Shown here one piece after another: positions 19,501 through 26,419 of a stretch of 27,062 bases of DNA (its first letter is position 1; every line of letters starts with the position of its first letter). The DNA is from Bodo saltans (lineage: Eukaryota > Euglenozoa > Kinetoplastea > Eubodonida > Bodonidae). Where the stretch lies: NCBI GenBank assembly GCA_001460835.1, contig CYKH01002041.1, positions 17,028 through 44,089 on the forward strand, read 5' to 3'. The translations under genes were made by a program, and so were the position numbers. The notes under the pieces are model-generated. The model searched no databases, was not told where the DNA came from, and was given only the letters and a program-made list of their open reading frames with translations.

Positions 19501-22310
19501 TTGGCGAACCTATGAAGCAGCTTATTTTTGTTGACCCCTACGTGGAGGGTGTGGAAGACGTCATCAGCATCGCATCGCCAATTTCCCCGCCATCAAATAA
19601 CTCCACCACCACCACCACCACTCACTCCTTGTCTCCATCACATAGCCACTTGCAGAGTGCCACAACTGCCACTACAAAATCTGGAGTGCTCGTTAACCGT
19701 AACGTCATGGAGGTGCTCCGCTACACATACGTCACGCATCGCCTGCTCTCTGGCGGTGTCACCAACAACTCTGCATACACGGCGTGGAACAACACGCTGT
19801 ACACAACCAGCACGCAGCGCGTGGCCGTCACCATGCTGCACTACACCCTGTGCCTGAACTCCGTCGTCCTCGTGGCCAAGAATTTGGTCACCGACAACGC
19901 TGACGCGGCAAACGCCGTCATCAACAACGTCACCGGCTCACTCGACGACATGGACGACTTCTGCCCCGTTGGCGTGTGCGGCAACACCGCACTGCTCATC
20001 GGTGCGCAGACGTCCTTCTCCACCTTCGCGTACGGCCCCTCGGCGCGGCAAGTCAACGTTGTCAGCAACCAAGTGCTCCTCGACGGAATCTACTCGGCGT
20101 ACGCGACGTTCGTGGCGAACTCCACAGTCGCGTACGCAACGGTCATCGACAACAACGTGACGGCCACGACCTCCATCGCCACCGTCCTCGCGACCGAGAG
20201 CGTCCAGACTGCCAACGGGCAATACGGGTATTTCACGCTTGCGAACAACGTCGTCAACGCCACCGGCAGGACATCAGCCTCGTATCCATCCACCATCCCT
20301 GGTAGTGCTCCGTGTGCACTCCCCAACGGCAACTACACCGTCGTCTGTCAAAACATATTTGCTTTGAGAACCGACTCGTTCAGCGCCGTCTTGGCGCGCT
20401 CCGTCAGCGTGTACCGTGACGTGGTCCTCAAAAGCAACGCCATCGTTGCTTCTGGCGTCCAAAACGCCACTGCCTTCGTTGGTCAGAGCATTCAAACAGG
20501 GTCCCAAGGCGTCGGACTTGCCGCACTGACGATCGAAGGCAACCTGATCGCAATGGAAAACATGGGCGACTTCACCGACACGCAGGACACTTGCTCCACG
20601 CGCTGCGGGGCCGGCATTCGTGCTGCGCAACAAGCGTACATCAAGAACGGTACCGCGCCTGTCCTCTCCATGATCACCACCAACGCGACAATGGCGGCAA
20701 GCATCTGCTTCTTATGCAACGCGAACTATGGTGCGCTGTCCGTCCAGAATAACGGCGTGACGCTGCAGAAAGCCCAGCGCTACCACTGCAACCACTGCCT
20801 CGGTCGTGTCGACCTCTCACTCAGCACAAGCCTCGCCTCGATCCACAGCGGCTTCACCGGCCGACCTCAAAACACGCTTGCTCCCTCCCTCGTGGACGCC
20901 GTGATCTACACGGGCTCCTCGCTTGGCGCCTCAACGACCATCAAGAACAACTACATCACGCTTGATGAACTTGATGTTTCGACTTGCGACGCCACCGACT
21001 TTAGTGGCGTGTGCCCGTCGTTCCACCAGAGCACATACACAGCCAACCTCGTTCGCGCCGTGGTCATGGGCTTCGGCTCCTACGACTCCAACATCAATGT
21101 GCAGTCCAACACAATCCGCGCCAATGTCACCGCCAACAACTCGTTCCTGCTCGGCTCCACCGCCATGGTGGCCGTCCAAGTATCCGCCAAGCCCACCACT
21201 GCTATTATGACAGTACAATCCAACACCATGACGCTGCAGGGTGGATCGCCCCAAGCGTTCGTGTGCGGAGGCATCTCAGACGTGTCTCAAGCTTCCTACG
21301 CAATCTCCATCACTGGCAACACCGCAACTGCGTATGGAAACGAGACGAGCATTGCAGTCTGCCTTGGGTGCTCAGTGAGCTACCAGTCCTTGACGCTGAC
21401 GTCGAACACACTGACGGCAGGGAAAGGAGAGTATGGTAACGGTGCCATCTGTGCAAAGTGCAGCGCTAATCAAAATGCTATCAAGTTTGGTGTGCAAGAC
21501 AACGTTCTAGCATTCACCAACGTGGACACGTTCCGCGGCATTATCGCGTACCTTGTGTCTGCTTACGGCACAGATGTGGTGATCAGGGACAACGCCATCG
21601 GTGCCTCCTCAGGTACATCGCCGACGTTTAGTTTGTCGCAGACGTGCCCAAATACGGATTTCTACATCTGCCACAATACAATTCGTGCGAGCTACGTCAC
21701 CTCCGTTGCCAATACAACAATTTGTGGAGGCTGCTCCATGTCTAGCTCATCCTCTAGCGCGTCACTCTCCGCAACATACAACCAAGTTAATGTGAACTCG
21801 GTGCCCTCGTCCTACACAGTATTCTACGACGGCACCCTATCAGGATCTCGCACCGTAGCAAGCACCAGCAATGTTCAGGGCAACACCGTCACCATTCAGA
21901 ACGTTGTGAACACTTCCATTGTGCCCTTCCAAGTATCGTCGTCCATGGCGACGGCTTTGGTGGCCAACAACATTTTTGATCTCAACAATGCAGGTTCGTT
22001 TGTGCGTGGTTACCTTGTAGGGGGGCCTGCATCACCGTCCGGCTCTGGTAGCGACACGACGTGCATCAAAAATAATGTGATCACCACGTCGGACTCAGCT
22101 GGTATCCTGAGCGGTGCATCTGCGTTGAGCGGCTGCAACACTTCCATCGTATCGAACACCATTCGTGTCTACAACGGAACAGGACTCGGTGGGTGGTCAC
22201 TGATGGGCAGACTTCCGTCGATGCTGTGTGGCACGGTGCTGACCGCTACTCGCATCAACCGACACCGGCGCATTCATCCACCGACGATGCGGGAACAAAA
22301 CAGTTGGTGA
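13506..22310 (+). CDS. Giant Cys-rich parallel beta-helix-like surface protein, 2,934 residues
   Basis: The start is set by the acceptor at 13425. Residues ~25-44 (SSICAAVLVIALVACTVAGA) form a signal-peptide core. Nearly the whole remainder is short beta-strand rungs with NN turns (TVSNNVF, TVSNNTV, VIRDNAI), typical of parallel beta-helix (PbH1-like) solenoids, with very many N-x-S/T sequons. About 22 CxxC motifs recur from nt ~14226 and then from 15978 to 21733 (ICLKC, VCPGC, LCSRC, LCRGC, ICAKC and others), each followed after ~8-12 residues by a strand and an NN turn. A second type pairs one Cys with a later CGN/CxN. Exceptions to the solenoid are a charged helical insert (~1605-1674) and a Thr/Ser/His linker (~2017-2059, with six ACC codons). 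No catalytic residues or C-terminal membrane helix are seen. The last ~37 residues are antisense of the LRR pseudogene, so the C-terminus is probably lost. No named family is recognised; adhesion or protective coat is inference. Confidence 0.85.
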   Translation: MSIATALHKIPLVSTKLSLHPTTQSSICAAVLVIALVACTVAGAVAPTQPTFNATRQSVINTAGTYVVDGLSVDTNNGLRIFPNLTKSYSLIIDVQAGNVSLVVERGILLDVLNIRATNFHAIVTTAASVSFQINDVVDNVDVEIVDGGIVRTIHAATSNSLKSLAVNANNSFIGDKESVFLVVDNAPSCVTTLNFVNTSNPPISQWWLAALVSGSGGLGDLMITMAAGSQFTFINPFLQCIECANISLHLLSMSVLTMWSSGGLYVASSTSVRVVVDNATMHLEGNMVNASGVSDDVSITITNATVKHLVFLYPSLEVDGDFILVSLWNCTHATINISDASVQAVRIGYAFNVSNVVISMLNSNITTFFSPYELEYPTVSTTTTTTVVVLAVRSCTIFSRFDSSLLSISNVATFPTASSSSIVLQNNNFGGAWSSLLRMNISNLAVVSSGLYLTTTIALNTIDSVIGLNSFAFVEGWPRQGLTVRQNSARIVVGSVTLVSTAIILNNLPATSAKLFVVGNNVTTEMSSPPLPALQTAGSGCTTVSSDTAATAICWNTIIVVGASNGTSNIVGRVVLLSNGVCNHASSLLADNTVNINNCGERCGNVSVVFFPTLAISTRASVFRNIMNIESGSTVATWSFFDRLNTTVAMTVVGSAIMSFPTATISSTLCNSYSSSTASTVLCANVVNLKANASLVKGSVIRNSSIGTLSAAPVLNLQAAPTGQASASIGQFDFFYLSNATSFTVSSLTLTSQLSAAIRLLRSSLVLGSVTFAQSLTVTFTDTSSVGVNFTFAFIEDLKYSTALTMSSLSISMNTLNGNATTAICLKCFVKDNVAVKNNNIAITNSPIATASIAGIIFGTLPEYDTVATTSAKTGVVRGNLLIVAPTGVNPSGSASCPSGADICGNTLSLKGTGVSNVTVCPGCGTQDPKWTVTVSNNVFGIQSTTSLVTVALCPGCIAWNAGVVRVFNQNFTVTGVYDFMMNFGGLDVKNGTGVVQWNQVRASPANVSQILDASWFGECSTIPANVSAICGNSAIVNLLSVDREANLVSRTRWNTLITQQAGAVFCSNCTARENATLSVVNNYFESFNTTGARVVVCDDCHASGDNMRVTNATSLTDILATTWNRLTVSNNTVITRKGPPSANYVYLYGSSYLSTVYATTAIYKHNITLCSRCTATNGGSLQLFSNAYTHLLDDGRYDNFSSYRNGILQINQINVTLCHQCNSTGPEAMIALYNNTATAEGQYYGGMRGCAQCAVNESGRIIIASNLITVAGGYGTVDAFNAERLNVGANATVRIARNYKNTYRYNSLSTMQAQVDAALPSCNVEFALNRNDSIICGNVFAAISTNWGYTPTWFNLEVCLFCNASHPELTNEETLTNEKLVHVSISKNRELIIANNTWTIWYSNHRTYFGEQCIGNVWITGNKLTLNSISTLDFSFCENCTVSPSVNGTNVFRVEFNSVTGVASTSTVALASYKSHHGVIVCNNTMQTQYYTFQAPQLLNNASRIDVVCIIPNSTWSHTTNNSVLITSSATSSQILCRSCFTRGIGSIQVHNHTFLSTVYSSTTLTLCMNCHVSINGELLILNNIYYLMYSSTVNIFFNNQMNSQSSHRAINNEILAGSSLDEVRDSGYAAMKHHREDLLQYCLSRALNTTPMGNKESQLRLDKEMSQYGSLVCGNQFFILQSSYLNVVAVKSLDVVQGLTHYVENNTLTTRSSIYSVTLQWCYFCNVYTAPLRVAHNYAQLSGSQYVTVFFTGVRISYKTSQVHTITNNNFIGTSDYSLSNPEDIAFATEVLQRSANASELWNVESGTVNNTVVAVNNLYGATVSLCRGCQVAQGATMLIVKNEIRRSNSFTSSSFTDAISLCQECTFANSGVFRIWNNSVDVRNSSTVEFVGLRDFDTYTAPFRVHRNAFIGFNSSVLPRQFSATCGDYNTSEINDDIFVQQEMCGNVMRAKNAVQLSSYLVRGLYARSSVLVDINTVIQQDATTAYTYGCDGCFGEPMKQLIFVDPYVEGVEDVISIASPISPPSNNSTTTTTTHSLSPSHSHLQSATTATTKSGVLVNRNVMEVLRYTYVTHRLLSGGVTNNSAYTAWNNTLYTTSTQRVAVTMLHYTLCLNSVVLVAKNLVTDNADAANAVINNVTGSLDDMDDFCPVGVCGNTALLIGAQTSFSTFAYGPSARQVNVVSNQVLLDGIYSAYATFVANSTVAYATVIDNNVTATTSIATVLATESVQTANGQYGYFTLANNVVNATGRTSASYPSTIPGSAPCALPNGNYTVVCQNIFALRTDSFSAVLARSVSVYRDVVLKSNAIVASGVQNATAFVGQSIQTGSQGVGLAALTIEGNLIAMENMGDFTDTQDTCSTRCGAGIRAAQQAYIKNGTAPVLSMITTNATMAASICFLCNANYGALSVQNNGVTLQKAQRYHCNHCLGRVDLSLSTSLASIHSGFTGRPQNTLAPSLVDAVIYTGSSLGASTTIKNNYITLDELDVSTCDATDFSGVCPSFHQSTYTANLVRAVVMGFGSYDSNINVQSNTIRANVTANNSFLLGSTAMVAVQVSAKPTTAIMTVQSNTMTLQGGSPQAFVCGGISDVSQASYAISITGNTATAYGNETSIAVCLGCSVSYQSLTLTSNTLTAGKGEYGNGAICAKCSANQNAIKFGVQDNVLAFTNVDTFRGIIAYLVSAYGTDVVIRDNAIGASSGTSPTFSLSQTCPNTDFYICHNTIRASYVTSVANTTICGGCSMSSSSSSASLSATYNQVNVNSVPSSYTVFYDGTLSGSRTVASTSNVQGNTVTIQNVVNTSIVPFQVSSSMATALVANNIFDLNNAGSFVRGYLVGGPASPSGSGSDTTCIKNNVITTSDSAGILSGASALSGCNTSIVSNTIRVYNGTGLGGWSLMGRLPSMLCGTVLTATRINRHRRIHPPTMREQNSW
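22193..22310 (+). other. Fusion junction: giant gene tail encoded by antisense LRR sequence
   Basis: Up to about 22190 the giant protein keeps its rung pattern (IRVYNGTGLGG). From ~22195 the same DNA, read on the other strand, matches the 3' end of the LRR gene (compare nt ~12420-12500: Pro/Arg-rich codons then APVSV). The final residues of the giant ORF (RINRHRRIHPP and so on) are therefore chance coding and lack Cys, NN turns and sequons. The ORF stops at TGA 22308-22310. Confidence 0.75.
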
Positions 22311-25300
22311 CATGCCAGTATCATCACCGAGCCATCGACGCAACGTATCTCGAATGCGGCCGGTGTGTAGCCCGTCAAGGATCATCAATGCAACACCAGC
22401 ATACAGCTGAATTTGAAGTGCAACGTTGGCTGCGTCTCCCCATGGGTCGCCGGCAATGGACGTTGTCGTTGACCACAGCCCTCCAACGAAACCAAAGCTT
22501 TCTATCACGACTCCTAGAAGAAACGCACGCGCTTTGCGGTGGGGTCTCGTCAAAACAAGCACAGGAAGGGCACATTTCTGCACTGCGGCGCCTGCAATTT
22601 GAGCGACGTTGCATGCATTTGTCGACAACTGGGACACTGCAGAGAGAACCAACAGGACCATCGCCATGCCGCTCTCACACACAACGAACCACACGCGGCC
22701 ATCTGAATACTCCTCGAACAAGGCGCCGTTGCATTCCACAAAAGAAGTGGTGGAAGACGGAGAGACGTGTTTCGGGGCGATCACGCCGTCTCCCCACCAC
22801 CCAAGGCGTTTCTTTCGTTGGAGGCGCTCAAGATCCATGAGCTTAAGATTGATGAGCTCGCGGCGGGGATAGTGGAAATTCTTCGACCTCCAGCCATACG
22901 CCATATTGCTTCAAACCGGCACGTCATTGTCCTAAAAAGCCACACGAACGACAACAAACCTACACAAAAAGATATGGCACCAAGAGCGACCTCGCCGATT
23001 CCGCCACTTCCAGAAGCAATAATAAGGGAGAGCCCAAACTCAACGAGTGGAAAAATTATGCTGCTCAGTATCACCCAAGCTTGCCCTGGAATTCCAAGCT
23101 GCTCGCGAGCTTCCCTCCAAGAAATCGCCTCGCGTCGTTGCCAGAGCAATAAGCACAATGTGACGACCAAACAAAGCAGTACGCTCCAAGATATCCCCCA
23201 GCGAAAGCAGCGAGATCCTCATCGCCGCCGCCGCACGCTACGGCAAGCCGCACCGATGCACCACCACGCACGGCGCCAACAGCAATCGAGAGGAAAGCGC
23301 CAGCAACTAGAGTGTTCAGAACCCCAGCGAGGCCACTAGCGATGACGACAGCCGAGTTTGCTGGCTACTAATTGCAACTGGGAAGTAGTTTTGATTGATG
23401 GATGATGAATTATTGGGCGCCAATGTTGTCAGTTGTGCTGGCTGGGGGGTTGACTCGGAGCAGGAGGGAAGGGAGTTCAATGGGTACAGTGTCGAGTGCG
23501 CCAGGACAAAAGACTGATTTGCCGCACTGCACACAGCCACATCGTCCACGCAGAACGAAAACACTACTTGTGCAAAACCGCCCACACCTCCGCATAAGTG
23601 CGTGTGGCACAGCCCGACGCTACCTCCCAGCGCCACCTGAACGATTGAAGACCACGATGACGGAATTGTCCCGCTCACAGAGGTATTCTGCAGGCCAAGG
23701 CCAAAGAGCTTCAGGGAGCTTGAAGAACCACCCCCACATCGGGGGCAGCGATCTGAGCGCCCTCATCGTGCCGAATGAGTCGGGTAGCGAGCCACTCAAT
23801 TGGTTACACTGTAAGAGCTCCACAAGCGTTGCATTGAGCGAGGCGTATGACGCAGGAATAGTCCCAGGAAAGTTGTTGTTACCGAAGCCAATGGTGAGAA
23901 TGTTCCGCCAGGACTCAGCGATAAAAAGCGGCAGTGACCCTTCAACAGCGTTATTGGAAAGGAAAATCCTTTGCAAATTGGTCCACCGAGCAAATGATTC
24001 AGGAATACTCCCACATAGTTTGTTGCTGTTTGCAGAAAAATTTACCAAGCTCGTCCAGCTTCCATATGAAGATGGGAGGCTGCCACTCAGCTGGTTGGTG
24101 GACATGTAGAACGTACTCACCTGCGGACCCCAAAGAGCGTAACCTTCAGGCCGAGTGCCAATCAACTGGTTGCTACCTGCATCGAAAGTTATCAACCCTC
24201 TCCATTGCTGGTAACCATCGGGTAGGACACCAGTTAAGCTGTTTGTGGAAACGTCGAAGTAGTTCAGGTTGACCCACCTCCCAAACTCAGATGGGAGCGT
24301 CCCATTGAACTGGTTCCTTGCAACATTAAACGACTGCAGTTTTGTCCACTGCGCAAAGGTGGGCGAAAGTGTGCCGTTCAGGCCATTGTCCTGGCACGAA
24401 AAGGTTTGCAGTGACGCCCAACTACTGTAGCAGGGAGCGACCCTGTGAGTCTGTTTAAGTAAACGATAAACTGTGTCAGCCCTACCCACTGCTGGTAGTT
24501 CTCAGGTAGGACGCCAGTAAAGCCGTTGGTAGAGATATCTAAGTAGGTCAGGGTGATGAAGTGTGCCGCTCAGGCCGTTGTCCTGGCACGCAAAGGTTTG
24601 CAGTGATGCCCAACTGCTGTAGCTTGTGTCGTAAGTAGCGTCCAATTCGAATACACCGATGGGAGGGTGCCACTCAGCCGGTTGATGGACATGTAAAACA
24701 CGCTTAGTTGCGACCAAGCGCTGTAGACCGCAGGAAGAGTGCCGGAGATGCTGTTCCATGCAGCAATAAACTGTGTCAGCCCTACCCACTGCTGGTAGTT
24801 CTCAGGTAGGACACCAGTTAAGCTGTTTGTGGAAACGTCGAAGTAGTTCAGGTTGACCCACCTCCCAAACTCAGATGGGAGCGTCCCATTGAACTGGTTT
24901 CTCGAAACGCCAAAAGGCTGCAGTTTTGTCCCCTGCCCATAGGAAGTATGAAGTGTGCCGCTCAGGCCGTTGTCCTGGCACGCAAAGGTTTGCAGTGACG
25001 ACCAACTACTGTAGCTAGCAGGGAGCGATCCACTTAGGTAGTTTGACCAGACAGAGAACTCGGATAACGACGTCCAGTTTGAGTACGACGCTGGCAAGCC
25101 ACCTCGTAACTGATTATTGTTCACTTTAAACAATACGAGGGCAAGCCACGATGAACCTAATTCTGGGGGAAGTGTTCCAGCGATGCTGTTAAAGGAAATA
25201 TCAAACGATTTCATGCTTGTCAGCGCCGATAGGCCAGCAGACAACGAGCCGGTGAGGTGATTTCCGCCGAATCGAACAGTCTCAAGCGAGGTCAGGTTTT

Positions 25301-25553
25301 GCAGTATGCCGACAGGGAAGCCACCTCGAAGGTTATTGCTAGCAAGACTGAGTTCGATCACGTCCCTGGTTCCGCTGCTGCAAGTTACACCATACCACGA
25401 GCACATGTCGCTCCCCGACCACGTGGTGTACCACGACGCACCGCCAGTGCTTTCGTTGAAGCGTTGAAGAAGAAGCTGTTGAGTGCTTTGAGCTCCAACG
25501 CACGTCTGCAGTACTACCATGGCAACGGCACCGAGCAGCAGGAGTGAGACCAT
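22197..25553 (-). pseudogene. Degenerate GP46-like LRR surface protein gene with several frameshifts
   Basis: Read from 25553 downwards, it starts MVSLLLLGAVAMVVLQTCVG (signal peptide), then an N-cap with CSWYGVTC, then LRRs of the form LxxNxLxGxLPxxYxxW. The frame breaks near 24640-24490 (several breaks within recombined repeats), ~23745, ~23365, ~23190 and ~22820. Each piece continues in another frame with recognisable homology to the plus-strand LRR gene: GGASVRL with GGYLGAYC; IPGQAWVILSSI then PLVEFGLSL; and DGLHTGRIRDTLRRW near the end. Homology runs to about 22200. The upstream half differs from the plus-strand gene in repeat type, while the multi-span C-terminus is clearly related. 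Two ~75-bp blocks (from 24241 and from 24825) are almost identical, showing internal repeat exchange. A short N-terminal product could still be made. Confidence 0.85.
24241..24898 (-). repeat. Near-identical LRR-unit blocks duplicated within the pseudogene
   Basis: The ~75-bp block from 24241 (encoding LPSEFGRWVNLNYFDVSTN on the minus strand) recurs from 24825. A second block (encoding SLQTFACQDNGLSGTL or close variants) occurs near 24370, 24565 and 24960. The intermediate copies are broken by small out-of-frame deletions, where the frame is first lost. Confidence 0.8.
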
Positions 25554-25711
25554 TGGCGTTGTGGGAACAACGTGGAACGTTTGGCGTGAACACTATTAGT
25601 TTCCGCCTGGGTAATTCCCTTCCTTTGTTTAGTGACAAAAAATCTACTCGAAAGTGCCGTAAAGTGCCGTGAAACGTTGAAAATACAAGAAGGGAATTAG
25701 ACTTTTCCTTT
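25554..25711 (-). other. Spacer between the second SDHAF3-like gene and the LRR pseudogene
   Basis: This 158-bp spacer is unrelated to the equivalent spacer on the left (8650-8880). It contains a perfect 10-bp tandem pair, AAAGTGCCGT at 25651-25660 and 25661-25670. Read on the minus strand, a T6 tract lies before several weak AGs. No clear strong acceptor is visible, in line with a decaying gene. Confidence 0.5.
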
Positions 25712-26221
25712 TTACAGCGTAAAGTCGCCGTCTGTTTGTCGTTGCTGCACAACATAACTACGGATTTCAGCAAGCTTCCCTTTTTGCTCTGCTGAAAGCA
25801 TCGATTCTTCATCTCTGGTGAGAGATCTTGACGTTGCTCCACGCTCCAATTGAACAATATAATCGACCCAAGACGAATAGAAAATTCGTGCGTACTTTTC
25901 ATTTGCCATCGCATGACGACGGAATTCATTTTTCACGAACTTGTCACCAAACGTTCGTTGCACAGGCTCCAGCCTCACGGCATGCAGTTTGAGGATCACG
26001 CGGTACAATGTCAACATGGACTGACGCCATTCCTCCGAGCGGAAGCTACACTGTTGGGAGCCCAACTCTTGAGGACGACGCAACAATTGCAAGATAGGGG
26101 AAGCTGCAACTCGTTGTTGGGTTCCACACCCTGAAGAATTGCTGGTCTGGCCTGTTGGCGGTCTCGCCAATGAAATCTTTTGAGGAACGTGGGGCGCGAG
26201 AGAAGCACAAAATCGCCTCAT
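25712..26221 (-). CDS. SDHAF3: Second copy of SDHAF3-like LYR protein
   Basis: This 169-residue ORF is intact and differs from the left copy at two positions near residues 22 and 26 (LARPPTGQTS here, LARPATGQAS there). The LYR motif at 72-74 and the FGDKFVKNEFRRH signature are unchanged. It ends in TAA where the left copy ends in TAG. The family role is assembly of the iron-sulfur subunit of mitochondrial complex II. It lies head-to-tail with the hypothetical gene on the minus strand, exactly as the left copy does on the plus strand. Synonymous differences between the copies with almost no amino-acid change in the domain suggest both are, or recently were, under selection, or are being homogenised by gene conversion. 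Confidence 0.85.
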   Translation of the reverse strand: MRRFCASLAPHVPQKISLARPPTGQTSNSSGCGTQQRVAASPILQLLRRPQELGSQQCSFRSEEWRQSMLTLYRVILKLHAVRLEPVQRTFGDKFVKNEFRRHAMANEKYARIFYSSWVDYIVQLERGATSRSLTRDEESMLSAEQKGKLAEIRSYVVQQRQTDGDFTL

Positions 26222-26419
26222 TCCGTTTCTTCGTAGCTTTCTTTCAATATTGGTGCAAGGTAATAAACCAAATTACGTTTCGCCGAGGTTGCCGAACAAA
26301 ATCAGCAGCTTGGCTAACAGAAAAAAGCTGGTTTCCAAGAAACGACCGAATTCTGTGTGACATCAACAAGTACATAATGATCAAAGTTATGGGGGGATTA
26401 AAATGTTTCTCTTTCACAT
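26222..26419 (-). promoter_or_regulatory. Spacer before the second SDHAF3-like gene
   Basis: This is the mirror of 7942-8139, the same length but with several base changes. Read on the minus strand it keeps the pyrimidine-rich stretch and AG just before ATG 26221, so the trans-splicing signals seem preserved. Confidence 0.45.

Noticed and set aside
19603-19620. ACC trinucleotide run as an unstable microsatellite of interest
   Set aside because: It is only six codons in a Thr/Ser linker; too short to support a claim.
13506-22310. Bacterial or phage adhesin/tail fibre, because of the beta-helix pattern
   Set aside because: The trans-splicing signal, dense N-glycosylation sequons, eukaryotic-type signal peptide and neighbours with kinetoplastid features all point to a protist surface protein.
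22193-23390. Long plus-strand ORFs here as possible new genes
   Set aside because: They are antisense to the conserved C-terminal module of the LRR pseudogene; their Arg/Pro/His-rich composition is typical of shadow frames.
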